The notes beneath the pieces were generated by a model, which saw nothing but the letters and a program-made list of their open reading frames with translations, did no database searches and was not told the DNA's origin. Shown one piece after another: positions 29,470-38,300 of a stretch of 64,000 nucleotides of DNA (positions are counted from its first letter, which is position 1; each line of letters starts with the position of its first letter). This DNA is from Nocardioides sp. InS609-2 (GTDB lineage: Bacteria > Actinomycetota > Actinomycetes > Propionibacteriales > Nocardioidaceae): positions 1,860,001 to 1,924,000 of the forward strand of contig NZ_CP060034.1 in NCBI RefSeq assembly GCF_023208195.1. The letters run 5' to 3'. The position numbers and the translations under genes are program-made.

Positions 29470-30879
29470 GTGACGACGAACGAACCTGTGCCCCCGCGAC
29501 CGGGTGCTGAGCGCGCCAAGGCCGCCAGCCGGGTGGTCGGGCGTGGTCTCGCGGGACTCGCCCGCGTGACCGGTCGCGGCGTCGCTGGAACCGCCCGGGT
29601 GACCGGCCGCGCCGGCCGGTTCTCGGCGACCCAGGCCCGCAAGGCCGCCCGCGCCGAGGGCGCCGGCGACTCCGGACTCTCCCGACTCATCGAGCTGCAC
29701 GCCTTCAACGCCGCGGGTGACGCGGCGGTCGCGATCTCGCTTGCCGGCACGCTCTTCTTCCAGGTCCCGACCGGCGAGGCACGCGGCCAGGTAGCCCTCT
29801 TCCTCGGTCTCACGATGCTTCCGTTCGCGATCGTGGCACCGCTGATCGGACCGTTCCTCGACAAGTTCAGCCACGGCCGGCGCTGGGCCATCGGCTCGAC
29901 CATGGCGATCCGCGGCTTCCTCTGCTGGGTGCTGGGGACGGCGGTGGTCACCAACTCCGCGTGGTTGTTCCCGGCGGCGCTCGGAGTCCTCGTCGCTTCC
30001 AAGGCGTACGGCGTGACCCGTGCTGCCGCCGTGCCACGACTCATCCCGGCGGGCCTCACGCTCGTCAAGGCCAACGCCCGCGTCTCGCTTGCCGGTGTCG
30101 TCGGGGCGGCGATCTCGGCACCGCTGGCAGCCGGGGCGTCGTACTTCGGTCCCGAGTGGTCGCTGCGCTACGCCTTCGCGGTCTTCGTGGTCGCCACCAT
30201 CCTGGCGATCCGGCTGCCCGAAAGGGTCGACTCGAGCCAGGGTGAGGGCACGCTCGTGCTGATGCCGAGCCCGGCCGACGCACAGGCCACGGCGCCGACC
30301 TCGACCAGACGCCAGCGGGTGCACATCCCGGCGGCGGTGGCGTTCGCGCTACGGGCCAACGCCGGGCCACGCTGGCTGTCGGGCTTCCTGACGATGTTCA
30401 TGGCGTTCCTGCTGCGCGAGAACCCGATCGACGGCTGGAAACCGGAGTACCTGCTCGGCATCGTCATCGGCGCCGCCGGCCTCGGCAACACCCTCGGCAT
30501 CGCCGCCGCCTCGATGACCCGGCGCATCAACCCGGCCGTCACGGTCGTCGTCGCGCTGCTCGCCGACGCCGCTCTCGCGCTCGTGGCGGCGATGTTCTAC
30601 GGCGTGCTCGCGCTGGCCCTGCTCGGCCTCACCGCCGGCCTCGCACAGTCACTGGCGAAGCTGTCGCTCGACTCCACGATCCAGCGCGACGTGCCTGGGC
30701 GCATCCAGTCCAGCGCGTTCGCGCTCTCCGACACGACTCTCCAGCTGGCCTGGGTGATCGGCGGCTTCGTGGGCATCGCGATGCCGCTGATGCCCCGGTT
30801 GGGGCTGGGCTTCGCGGCCGCGGCGCTGGCGGCCTGGGCTGCGTTCGTGTTGATTTCGCGGCGGCGTACGACGCTCTGA
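29470..30879 (+). CDS. MFS transporter with Arg/Gly-rich repeat N-terminus
   Basis: A 469-residue major facilitator. The first 60 residues are cytosolic and contain near-repeats (GRGLAGLARVTGRG, GVAGTARVTGRAGRF). About twelve helices follow, with PLIGPFLDKFSHGRRWAIGS as the loop 2-3 motif. GTG 29470 lies six bases after CAGGAT and gives VTTNEPVPPRPGAE. It is divergent from DUF3027 and convergent with the cold-shock gene, a neighbourhood kept in several actinomycetes. The substrate is unknown. Confidence 0.82.
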   Translation: MTTNEPVPPRPGAERAKAASRVVGRGLAGLARVTGRGVAGTARVTGRAGRFSATQARKAARAEGAGDSGLSRLIELHAFNAAGDAAVAISLAGTLFFQVPTGEARGQVALFLGLTMLPFAIVAPLIGPFLDKFSHGRRWAIGSTMAIRGFLCWVLGTAVVTNSAWLFPAALGVLVASKAYGVTRAAAVPRLIPAGLTLVKANARVSLAGVVGAAISAPLAAGASYFGPEWSLRYAFAVFVVATILAIRLPERVDSSQGEGTLVLMPSPADAQATAPTSTRRQRVHIPAAVAFALRANAGPRWLSGFLTMFMAFLLRENPIDGWKPEYLLGIVIGAAGLGNTLGIAAASMTRRINPAVTVVVALLADAALALVAAMFYGVLALALLGLTAGLAQSLAKLSLDSTIQRDVPGRIQSSAFALSDTTLQLAWVIGGFVGIAMPLMPRLGLGFAAAALAAWAAFVLISRRRTTL

Positions 30880-30888
30880 GCGCCTCGG

Positions 30889-31284
30889 TCAGAGCTCGAG
30901 CTCGTCGGCCAGCGCGCGCAGCAGCTTTGCCGTCGGCTTCGCCGTCTTGGGATCGGGGTGGCGACCGTGCCGGAAGCCCTCACCGACGTTGTCGAGCAGC
31001 CGGATCAGGTCCTCGACGATGGTGACCATCTCCTCGGGCGTCTTGCGCGAGGCGTTGCGCTGGTTGCGCGTGACGGACGCGGGCGCGTCGAGAACGCGGA
31101 CCTGCAGCGCCTGGTCGCCGCGGCGGCCCTGGGCGATGCCGAACTCGACGCGGGCACCGTTCTTGAGCACCTTCATGCCCTCGGGGAGCGCGTCGGAGTG
31201 CACGTAGACGTCAGGCCCGTCGTCCTGGGACAAGAAGCCGAAGCCCTTCTCGGCGTCGAACCACTTCACCTTGCCACTGGGCAC
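30889..31284 (-). CDS. cold-shock domain protein, long actinobacterial form
   Basis: A 131-residue protein. Residues 1-66 are a cold-shock domain with RNP1-like KGFGFLSQD and RNP2-like VYVHSDAL; it should bind single-stranded nucleic acid. About 60 further residues (PEEMVTIVEDLIRLLDNVGEGFRHGRHPDPKTAKPTAKLLRALADELE) form a helical tail absent from classical CspA (about 70 residues). The start is GTG. The 101 nt upstream are non-coding, and a TATCCT hexamer near 31338 might be its -10. Confidence 0.88.
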   Translation of the reverse strand: MPSGKVKWFDAEKGFGFLSQDDGPDVYVHSDALPEGMKVLKNGARVEFGIAQGRRGDQALQVRVLDAPASVTRNQRNASRKTPEEMVTIVEDLIRLLDNVGEGFRHGRHPDPKTAKPTAKLLRALADELEL

Positions 31285-31385
31285 TGGTCTGACCTATCTG
31301 TTGCGTCGCGTCGCCCGCGACCCGTGTCGCGCGCAGAGGAAGGATATGTGCCGGGGCAACCGGCGGGCCATCGGTTAGTCGTCTC

Positions 31386-32828
31386 TCAGTCGAGCAGGTC
31401 GTTCAGGGAGCCTGAGCGGAAGCCACGGGGGTCGAGATCTGCCTCGGTGAAACCTTCCGCGAGTACGGCGACCCGCACGGCCGACCGCAGCGACCCGGAC
31501 GCCAGCGGACCCTCGAGAAGCGCCGCGTCGACCTCGACCGAAGCCCGGTCACCGAGGTCGCGCACCCGGAGGTCGCGGACTGCTGCTCCGGCGCCCTCGA
31601 GCACCCGGCGTACGCCGGCTTCGGCGCGCTCGATGCGGCCCAGCCGGTGCGGGGTGACCGCGATGCCGTAGGCGACCCGGCTCGAGAGGCAGGCCGCGGC
31701 GGGCTTGTCCCAGGTGGGCAGGTCCCAGCGGCGCGAGGCCGCGCGCACCTGGGCCTTTGTGAGCCCGGCGTCGAGCAGTGGCGTGATGGCACCCCGCTCG
31801 GCGGCGGCCTTGATGCCGGGCCGGAAGCCGGCGACCGCGTCGTCGGCGTTGGTGCCGGTGGCGACGTGCCGGAAGCCCTCGCGCCCGGCGATCTCTCCCA
31901 GCACCTCGGTCAGCTCGGCCTTGCAGAAGTAGCAGCGGTCGCCCGCGTTGGCGACGTAGCCCTCGAGCTGCATCTCGTGGGTGGTCGGCGTGATCAGCCG
32001 GACGCCGAGCGCAGCCGCGAAGTCGCGTGCGGGGTCGCGCTCGGCCTCGGGCAGCGAGTGGGAGTAGCCGGTGGCGGCGAGCACCCGGTCGGCGCCGAGG
32101 GCACGCACGGCGGCGGCGAGCAGGAACGCGCTGTCGGCTCCCCCGCTGTAGGCGACGACGACCGACTCGCGCGCTGCCAGGTCGGCGGCCAGGGCCCCGA
32201 GTCGGGTGTCGAGCACGTGCTCATCGAGCCAGGCGGGAAACTCCGTGAGGTCGTCGAGTACGACGTGGGTCCCGGCCGCGAGGAGCTCCTCGCGCGTGCA
32301 GCCACCGGTGAGCACCGAGACGCTGATCGCGCCGGCCGCGTGCGCACCCTCCACGTCGTGGACGTGGTCGCCGACGTAGATCGACGCGCCCCTCTCGACG
32401 AGTACGTCGGCCTTGCCGACGCCCCAGACCGTCCCGGCCACGTGGTCGACGTCGAGGCCGAGGTGGTCAACGTGGAGCTGGGCGTTGGGTGCGAACTTGC
32501 CGGTCACGAGCAGGACCTGCCCGCCGTGACGGCGTACGGCAGCGAGGGCTTCGTGGGCGCCGGGGAACGCGGGGACCGTGGTGATGCAGTGGTCGGGGTA
32601 GAGCGACCGGAAGCGGTCGATCGCGGGTGCCACCGCGTCAACCGACAGGTGTGGGGCGAGGATGGCGTCGAGCGGCGGGCCGAGCCGCGCGGTCATCTCC
32701 TCGACCGGGAAGTCCACGCCGAGCTCGGCGCCGAGTGCAGTCAGCGTGGCCCGGAAGCCGGGCGCGGTGTCGATGAGCGTCATGTCCAGGTCGAAGCCCA
32801 CGGTGAGGCGAGCGGGCGTGCTGAGCAT
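31386..32828 (-). CDS. HAD hydrolase fused to LarE-type sulfur transferase
   Basis: A 480-residue two-domain protein. Residues 1-205 are a HAD phosphatase: DLDMT (Asp13, Asp15), LLVTGK, GKADVL and YVGDHVHDV match motifs I-IV. Residues 206-480 match LarE, an ATP-pyrophosphatase-fold sacrificial sulfur transferase: SGGADS (228-233), RCYFCK (298-303) and AACLSSR, whose Cys380 aligns by offset with the donor Cys176 of L. plantarum LarE (from memory). LarE makes the nickel-pincer cofactor with LarB and LarC; neither is nearby. ATG 32828 lies six bases after TACGCT. Confidence 0.87.
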   Translation of the reverse strand: MLSTPARLTVGFDLDMTLIDTAPGFRATLTALGAELGVDFPVEEMTARLGPPLDAILAPHLSVDAVAPAIDRFRSLYPDHCITTVPAFPGAHEALAAVRRHGGQVLLVTGKFAPNAQLHVDHLGLDVDHVAGTVWGVGKADVLVERGASIYVGDHVHDVEGAHAAGAISVSVLTGGCTREELLAAGTHVVLDDLTEFPAWLDEHVLDTRLGALAADLAARESVVVAYSGGADSAFLLAAAVRALGADRVLAATGYSHSLPEAERDPARDFAAALGVRLITPTTHEMQLEGYVANAGDRCYFCKAELTEVLGEIAGREGFRHVATGTNADDAVAGFRPGIKAAAERGAITPLLDAGLTKAQVRAASRRWDLPTWDKPAAACLSSRVAYGIAVTPHRLGRIERAEAGVRRVLEGAGAAVRDLRVRDLGDRASVEVDAALLEGPLASGSLRSAVRVAVLAEGFTEADLDPRGFRSGSLNDLLD

Positions 32829-32834
32829 GGGGCC

Positions 32835-32840
32835 AGCGTA
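32835..32840 (-). promoter_or_regulatory. -10 element, leaderless start of HAD-LarE gene
   Basis: TACGCT on the minus strand, six bases before ATG 32828. It fixes the start against an upstream open frame of 45 codons. Confidence 0.55.
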
Positions 32841-32923
32841 GGTCCGCCCTTTGATTCCCCACCAATCCCCTGCGAGCATGGACAGCTCGCCGGCACATTT
32901 GAGCTGCCGAGCAGATGGGAAGC

Positions 32924-35086
32924 ATGACCTTGGGGACGACCAGGACCACCAGGACCGCGTCACGGCGACGCGCGCTCCGGGCTGCCCTGGTGCCGCTGCT
33001 CGTTGCCACGCTGGCCGCGTCGACGATGGCGTTGACGTCGTCGGCCGATGCCGATGACACCAGCGTGACCGAGCTCTATCTCGTCACTCTCACTGAACCC
33101 GGCTCCGCGGCACCCGAGGCACAGGCCACGCTCGCTGCCGAGCAGGACGTGCTCCTGTCGTCGGTCGCCGCCCCCGCCCCCGTCTACCGCTGGACCACCG
33201 CTCTCAACGGGTTCGCGACCCAGCTCACCGTCGAGCAGGCAGCGATGCTGAGCGCCGACGAGTCGGTGGTGCTCGTGGAGCCGGACGCGATCTTGCCCCT
33301 AGCCGCTGCCCCGCGCACTGCCTCGTCGGCTACTTCGATGGCGTCGCCGGCCAAGGCCAACCGGCGCCCACGTGGCGGCGCCGGCGTCGTGGTCGGCGTG
33401 ATCGACTCCGGCATCGCCCCCGAGAGCCCGGTCTTCGCCGACACCCCCGCCCTCGGCCGCGAGCCCGAGCGGTTCGCCGGCGGCTGCTCGACCGGCCAGG
33501 ACTGGACCACCGACATCTGCAACCGCAAGCTTGTTGGCGCGCGTTGGTACGTCGACGGCTTCGGCGTCGACCGGGTCCGCAGCTCCGAGTCCCTGTCGCC
33601 GCGCGACGTCACCGGTCACGGCACCCAGGTCGCCTCCGTGGCGGCCGGCAACGCCGGTGTCTCCGTGGCGGCTGACGACTGGTCCGGCACGTTCGGCGGA
33701 GTGGCACCGCAGGCCCGCATCGCCGCCTACAAGGCCTGCTGGTCGGCACCCGACCCCGCCGACGACGGCTGCTCGACGGCCGACCTCGTCACCGCCATCG
33801 ACGCGGCCACGGCCGACCGGGTCGACGTACTCAACCTGTCGGTGGCCGGCCCCACCGCCTTCGACACCGTCGAGCGCGCGCTGCTCGGCGCCACCGAGAA
33901 CGACATTGCCGTGATCGCGGCTGCCGGCAACGACGCCCGCCACCAGTACGCCGCGCACCCCGCGCCGTGGGTCACCACCGTCGGTGCGCTGGCAGGTTCG
34001 ATCCGGGCCGGCCGGGTGAGCGTGCAGGGCGGGCCGAAACTGGAGGGCGCCACCCGTGCGGTCGAGTCGAGTGGCCGGGCGCGGATCGCCCTGGCCACCA
34101 ACGTCGCCGCGTCCGGAGCCTCGCAGCGCGCAGCCAGCCAGTGCCGTGCCGGCTCGCTCGACGCCAGCCTGGCGGCCGGCACGATCGTCGTGTGCAGCCG
34201 GGGCGGGAACGCCCGGGTCGAGAAGTCACAGACCGTCCAGCACGCCGACGGTGTCGGCATGGTGCTGGTCAACCGCACTCGCGGCACGGTGGCCGATGAC
34301 TTCCACAGCCTGCCGACGGTGCACCTCGAGGCACGCCAGGGGCGGGTGCTGCTCCACTGGCTGCGACGCCACCCCGCTGCCGAGGCCACCTTGCGCCCGC
34401 TCGACCGGCCCGCCGCGCCGCCCCGGCTGGCGCGCTGGTCGGCTCCCGGCGACCCGACCGCGGGCACCGTCAAGCCCGATCTCGTCGCCACTGCCACGGG
34501 TGTGCTCGGCGCCGTCCCGTCGGCCACCGGTCGCCGCTGGGACCTCTTCACCGGTACGTCGGCCGCGGCCGCCCAGGTGAGCGGAGTCGCCGCTCTCGTG
34601 CGGGCCCGGCACCGTGACTGGACCGCCGACCTGGTGCGTTCGGCCATCGCGACGACCGCCGTGCCCGTCGGCCGGGCCCCGAACGGGCTCGAGCAGGGTG
34701 CCGGCCGAAGCGCGGCCAAGGTCGCGGCGCGGCCCGGCCTCGCCTTCCCGGTCGGCCCGTCGTCCTTCCGCGACTATCTGGTCGGCGACCGCGCAGGCGC
34801 CGCCCTGAACACCCCGTCGATGCTGATCCGCGGCCACCACACGCTGACCCGGCGGGTCACCAACGTGAGCAGCCGGCCGATGTACTACTCGTCGCGAGCG
34901 GTCGGCTTCACCAACCACCGGGTGATGGTCCAGCCGGCGGCGATGACGCTGCGCCCCGGCCAGTCGACGACGTTCAGTGTCGATGTCACCGGGCCCACCG
35001 GACCCCACCCGCTCGACGCCGGCCAGGTAGTGTGGACCAGCGCCCGGGGCACCACGGTGCGGGTGCCGGTAGTGCTGGTGCGCTGA
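32924..35086 (+). CDS. secreted subtilisin-like (S8) serine protease
   Basis: A 720-residue secreted protease: signal sequence (RRRALRAALVPLLVATLAAST), I9-type inhibitor propeptide (about 48-125), S8 catalytic domain with Asp161 (VIDSGI), His232 (GHGTQVAS), oxyanion Asn336 (AAAGND) and Ser546, a PA-type insert (about 380-480) and a C-terminal Fn3-like domain. The serine signature is GTSAAAAQVSG instead of the usual GTSMA-P-HVAG, lacking Pro and His. It may act on extracellular protein. ATG 32924 follows GGGA; ATG 32915 is the alternative. Confidence 0.88.
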   Translation: MTLGTTRTTRTASRRRALRAALVPLLVATLAASTMALTSSADADDTSVTELYLVTLTEPGSAAPEAQATLAAEQDVLLSSVAAPAPVYRWTTALNGFATQLTVEQAAMLSADESVVLVEPDAILPLAAAPRTASSATSMASPAKANRRPRGGAGVVVGVIDSGIAPESPVFADTPALGREPERFAGGCSTGQDWTTDICNRKLVGARWYVDGFGVDRVRSSESLSPRDVTGHGTQVASVAAGNAGVSVAADDWSGTFGGVAPQARIAAYKACWSAPDPADDGCSTADLVTAIDAATADRVDVLNLSVAGPTAFDTVERALLGATENDIAVIAAAGNDARHQYAAHPAPWVTTVGALAGSIRAGRVSVQGGPKLEGATRAVESSGRARIALATNVAASGASQRAASQCRAGSLDASLAAGTIVVCSRGGNARVEKSQTVQHADGVGMVLVNRTRGTVADDFHSLPTVHLEARQGRVLLHWLRRHPAAEATLRPLDRPAAPPRLARWSAPGDPTAGTVKPDLVATATGVLGAVPSATGRRWDLFTGTSAAAAQVSGVAALVRARHRDWTADLVRSAIATTAVPVGRAPNGLEQGAGRSAAKVAARPGLAFPVGPSSFRDYLVGDRAGAALNTPSMLIRGHHTLTRRVTNVSSRPMYYSSRAVGFTNHRVMVQPAAMTLRPGQSTTFSVDVTGPTGPHPLDAGQVVWTSARGTTVRVPVVLVR

Positions 35087-35101
35087 GTCGGTCCGTCGGC
35101 C

Positions 35102-36757
35102 TCAGGCCAGCCCGAGCTCCTTCGCCGACTGCTCCCGCATCTCGATCTTGCGGATCTTGCCGGTGACGGTGATGGGGAAGTCGTCGACCACCTTGACGTA
35201 GCGCGGCGCCTTGTAGTGCGCCAGCTTGCCGGAGCAGAAGGCACGTACGGCGTCCGCGTCGAGCGGCTCGGCGCCGGCCCGCATCTTGATCCAGGCGCAC
35301 AGCTCCTCGCCGTACTTCTCGTCAGGTACTCCGATGACCTGGACGTCCTCGACGTCGGGGTGGGTGTAGAGGAACTCCTCGATCTCGCGCGGGTAGATGT
35401 TCTCGCCACCGCGGATCACCATGTCCTTGATGCGGCCCACGATGGTGCAATAGCCGTCGTCGCGCATGACCGCGAGGTCGCCCGTGTGCATCCACTTGTC
35501 GGAGTCGATGGCCTCACTGGTCTTGGCCTCGTCGACTTGTCCTGAGGAGCCGAGGGACGAGGCGTCTCGAAGGGGCCAGTAGCCCAGCATCACCGAGTAG
35601 CCGCGCGTGCAGAACTCACCGGTCTCACCGCGCTCCACCACCTCACCGGTCGCCGGGTCGACCACCTTGATCTCCACGTGCGGGTGGGCGCGGCCGATGC
35701 TCGCCGTACGCCGCTCGAGGTCGTCGTCGGATCGCGTCTGACACGACACCGGTGACGTCTCGGTCATCCCGTAGGCGATCGAGACCTCCGTCATGTGCAT
35801 GTCGTCGATGCACCGCTTCATCACCTCAACCGGGCAGATCGAGCCGGCCATCACGCCGGTCCGCAGCGACGACAGGTCGTAGGTGCCGAAGTCGGGGTGG
35901 CTCTGCATCGCGATGAACATCGTGGGCACCCCGTAGACACCCGTGCACCGCTCGTCCTGCACGGTCTGCAGGGTGATGGCGGCGTCGAACGCCGGCGCCG
36001 GGATCACCATCGTCGAGCCGTGCGTGGTGCAGCCGAGGTTGCCCATCACCATGCCGAAGCAGTGGTAGAAGGGCACGGGGATGCAGAGCCGGTCCTCGTG
36101 GGTGAAGTTGATCAGCTCGGTGGTGAAGAAGCCGTTGTTGAGGATGTTGCGGTGGCTCAGGGTGGCGCCCTTGGGGTAGCCGGTCGTGCCCGACGTGTAC
36201 TGGATGTTGATCGGGTCGTCCGGGCTCAGCCCGATCCGGCGCTCGTCGAGCTCGCCCGCTGACACGGAGTCGGCGCCCGCCAACAGGTCGTCCCAGTCGG
36301 ACGTGCCGATGAAGACGACCTGCTTCAGGTCGGGGCACTGGTCACTGGTCTCGGTGACCATCGCGCGGTAGTCGCTGGTCTTGTGCGACTCGGCGCTCAC
36401 CAGCATCCGCATGCCCGACTGGTTCACGGCGTAGGAGAACTCGTGGGTGCGGTACGCCGGGTTGACGTTGACCAGCACCGCACCGATCTTCGCGGTGGCG
36501 TACTGCACGAGCGTCCACTCGGCACAGTTCGGCGACCAGACGCCGACCCGGTCGCCCTTGCCGAGCCCGGCCGCCATCAGCGCCCGCGCGAGGCTGTCTA
36601 CGTCGGCATTCAGCTCGGCCCAGGTCCAGCGGCGCCCCGAGGCGACCTCCACCAGCGCCTCACGATCCGCGTACGTCGTCGCGGTGCGCTCGAAGTTGGC
36701 CCCGATCGTCTCGTCGAGCAGGTCCGGGCTGGGCTCGCCAGCGGCGTAGGACTCCAT
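35102..36757 (-). CDS. AMP-dependent acyl-CoA synthetase/ligase
   Basis: A 551-residue ANL-superfamily enzyme that activates a carboxylic acid as an acyl-adenylate and then a CoA thioester. P-loop [18 protein letters not shown] (187-204), YGMTETSP (329-336), HTGDLA (424-429), [23 protein letters not shown] and the C-terminal catalytic lysine region [10 protein letters not shown] are all present. It resembles FadD35/medium-chain ligases. Residues 395-409 ([15 protein letters not shown]) are an in-frame insertion from a repeat. ATG 36757 lies eight bases after TAGGTT. Confidence 0.92.
   Translation of the reverse strand: MESYAAGEPSPDLLDETIGANFERTATTYADREALVEVASGRRWTWAELNADVDSLARALMAAGLGKGDRVGVWSPNCAEWTLVQYATAKIGAVLVNVNPAYRTHEFSYAVNQSGMRMLVSAESHKTSDYRAMVTETSDQCPDLKQVVFIGTSDWDDLLAGADSVSAGELDERRIGLSPDDPINIQYTSGTTGYPKGATLSHRNILNNGFFTTELINFTHEDRLCIPVPFYHCFGMVMGNLGCTTHGSTMVIPAPAFDAAITLQTVQDERCTGVYGVPTMFIAMQSHPDFGTYDLSSLRTGVMAGSICPVEVMKRCIDDMHMTEVSIAYGMTETSPVSCQTRSDDDLERRTASIGRAHPHVEIKVVDPATGEVVERGETGEFCTRGYSVMLGYWPLRDASSLGSSGQVDEAKTSEAIDSDKWMHTGDLAVMRDDGYCTIVGRIKDMVIRGGENIYPREIEEFLYTHPDVEDVQVIGVPDEKYGEELCAWIKMRAGAEPLDADAVRAFCSGKLAHYKAPRYVKVVDDFPITVTGKIRKIEMREQSAKELGLA
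35528..35575. repeat. repeat fragment inserted in frame in the acyl-CoA synthetase
   Basis: The stretch reads on the minus strand CTTCGAGACGCCTCGTCC then CTCGGCTCCTCAGGACAAG, a style of sequence seen in scattered intergenic repeats of Nocardioides-type genomes. It shares TCGAGACG with the repeat downstream of groEL (61445-61452). It encodes residues 395-410, where homologues usually have only a short Asp/Pro turn. Confidence 0.55.
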
Positions 36758-36792
36758 GGTCGAAAAACCTACTTCGCCGCCGCCCCCTCGGA

Positions 36793-36851
36793 TAGTCCAG
36801 TCACCTTCTGTCGCTCCGCCCATGGGACGAGGACCTAAGGTGACTGGACTA
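36793..36851. repeat. palindromic intergenic repeat, copy 2
   Basis: Perfect 15-bp arms TAGTCCAGTCACCTT (36793-36807) and AAGGTGACTGGACTA (36837-36851) around a 29-nt middle. The outer 12 bases of each arm are identical to copy 1 at 26722-26786, and CTGTCG/CGA in the middle recalls it too. It lies 14 bp after the stop of the minus-strand MHS transporter. Confidence 0.8.
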
Positions 36852-36865
36852 ACGCGGGCAGCGAG

Positions 36866-38251
36866 TCAGCGGTGGGCGTCGCGGACGACCCGGTCGTGGC
36901 GGAGCGAGGACCCGCGGGTCTCCTTGGCGCAGAGCACGGCGACGATCGTGATGACCGATGCGATCGCGACGTAGATACCGACCGCCGTGGTGTTCTTCTC
37001 CTCCACGGTGCCGAGCAGCTCCAGGGCGATGATCGGGGCCAAGGCACCGGCGAAGATCGACGCGAGCTGGTAGCCCACCGAGGCGCCGGTGTAGCGGACC
37101 GAGGTGCCGAACAGCTCGGAGAAGAAGGCCGCCTGCGGCGCGTACATCAGCGAGTGGAAGATCAGCCCGACCGTCACCGCCAGCAGCACCTTGCCGGGGC
37201 TCATCGAGTCGAGCAGCCCGAAGAACACGAAGCCCCAGACACCGACGCCGACGGCGCCCGTCAGGTAGAGCGGACGACGGCCGACGCGGTCGGACAGGGC
37301 GCCGAGAGCCGGGATCAGGAAGAACTGGAAGCCTGCGGCGATCAGCAGCATCTTGAGGATCAGGCTCTTGTCGGCCTCGAGGTAGGTCGTCACGTAGCTG
37401 ATCGAGATGACGGTGAAGATGTAGTACGAGATGTTCTCCGCCATCCGCATGCCCATGGCGATCAGGACCTCCTTGGGGTAGGTCTTGATCACCTCGAGGA
37501 TCGGCAGGTGCGAGTCGGCCTGCTTCTTCTCCGCGATCTCTGCCTTGGCCTCGGCGTAGACCGGCGACTCCTCGAGCTGGAGGCGCACGTAGAGGCCGAT
37601 CAGCACGAGCACGGCCGACAGCAGGAACGGGATGCGCCAGCCCCACGCCTCGAAGTCCGCGTCGCTCTGCACCGCGGCCAGGAGGAACAGCACACCGGTG
37701 GCGAGCAGGTTGCCCAGCGGTACGCCGGCCTGCGGCCACGACGACCAGAACCCACGGTTCTTCTCGTCACCGTGCTCGGCGGCCATGAGTACGGCGCCGC
37801 CCCACTCTCCGCCGACCGCGAAGCCCTGGAGCAGGCGGCAGACCAGCAGCAGGATCGGCGCGGCGATGCCGATGCTCGCGTACGTCGGCAGCAGGCCGAT
37901 CGCGAACGTCGCGACACCCATCATCATCAGCGCGACGACGAGCATCTTCTTGCGGCCCACCCGGTCACCGAAGTGGCCGAAGACCACGCCACCCAGCGGC
38001 CGCGCCACGAAGCCCAGCGCGTAGGTGCCGAACGCCAGCAGGGTCGCGGTGACCGGCTCGCTCTCGGGGAAGAACAGGGTGCCGAAGACCAGGGCCGCGG
38101 CCGAGCCGTAGAGGAAGAAGTCGTACCACTCGACGGCGGTGCCGACGAGGGAGGCGAAGACGACCTTGACGATGCCGGGTGGGGTGCTGACCGGACCGTT
38201 CTGGCCGGCTGCGGCTGGGTGACCAGCTGAGCTCGGGGACTGCGTGGACAT
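36866..38251 (-). CDS. MHS family MFS transporter (metabolite:H+ symporter)
   Basis: A 461-residue carrier of the MHS group, related to the KgtP/ShiA/ProP family. Signatures are VVFASLVGTAVEWYDFFLYGSAAALVFGTLFFP, GHFGDRVGRKKMLV, RLLQGFAVGGEWGGAVLMAAEH and DRVGRRPLYL. It lies 49 bp downstream of 3-hydroxybutyrate dehydrogenase on the same strand. It could import a small organic acid such as hydroxybutyrate; that is inference from context. Confidence 0.92.
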   Translation of the reverse strand: MSTQSPSSAGHPAAAGQNGPVSTPPGIVKVVFASLVGTAVEWYDFFLYGSAAALVFGTLFFPESEPVTATLLAFGTYALGFVARPLGGVVFGHFGDRVGRKKMLVVALMMMGVATFAIGLLPTYASIGIAAPILLLVCRLLQGFAVGGEWGGAVLMAAEHGDEKNRGFWSSWPQAGVPLGNLLATGVLFLLAAVQSDADFEAWGWRIPFLLSAVLVLIGLYVRLQLEESPVYAEAKAEIAEKKQADSHLPILEVIKTYPKEVLIAMGMRMAENISYYIFTVISISYVTTYLEADKSLILKMLLIAAGFQFFLIPALGALSDRVGRRPLYLTGAVGVGVWGFVFFGLLDSMSPGKVLLAVTVGLIFHSLMYAPQAAFFSELFGTSVRYTGASVGYQLASIFAGALAPIIALELLGTVEEKNTTAVGIYVAIASVITIVAVLCAKETRGSSLRHDRVVRDAHR

Positions 38252-38300
38252 GACGTGCCTTTCTCGGGGGGATGGCCTTGTCTTGGTGGATCTTGCGTCG

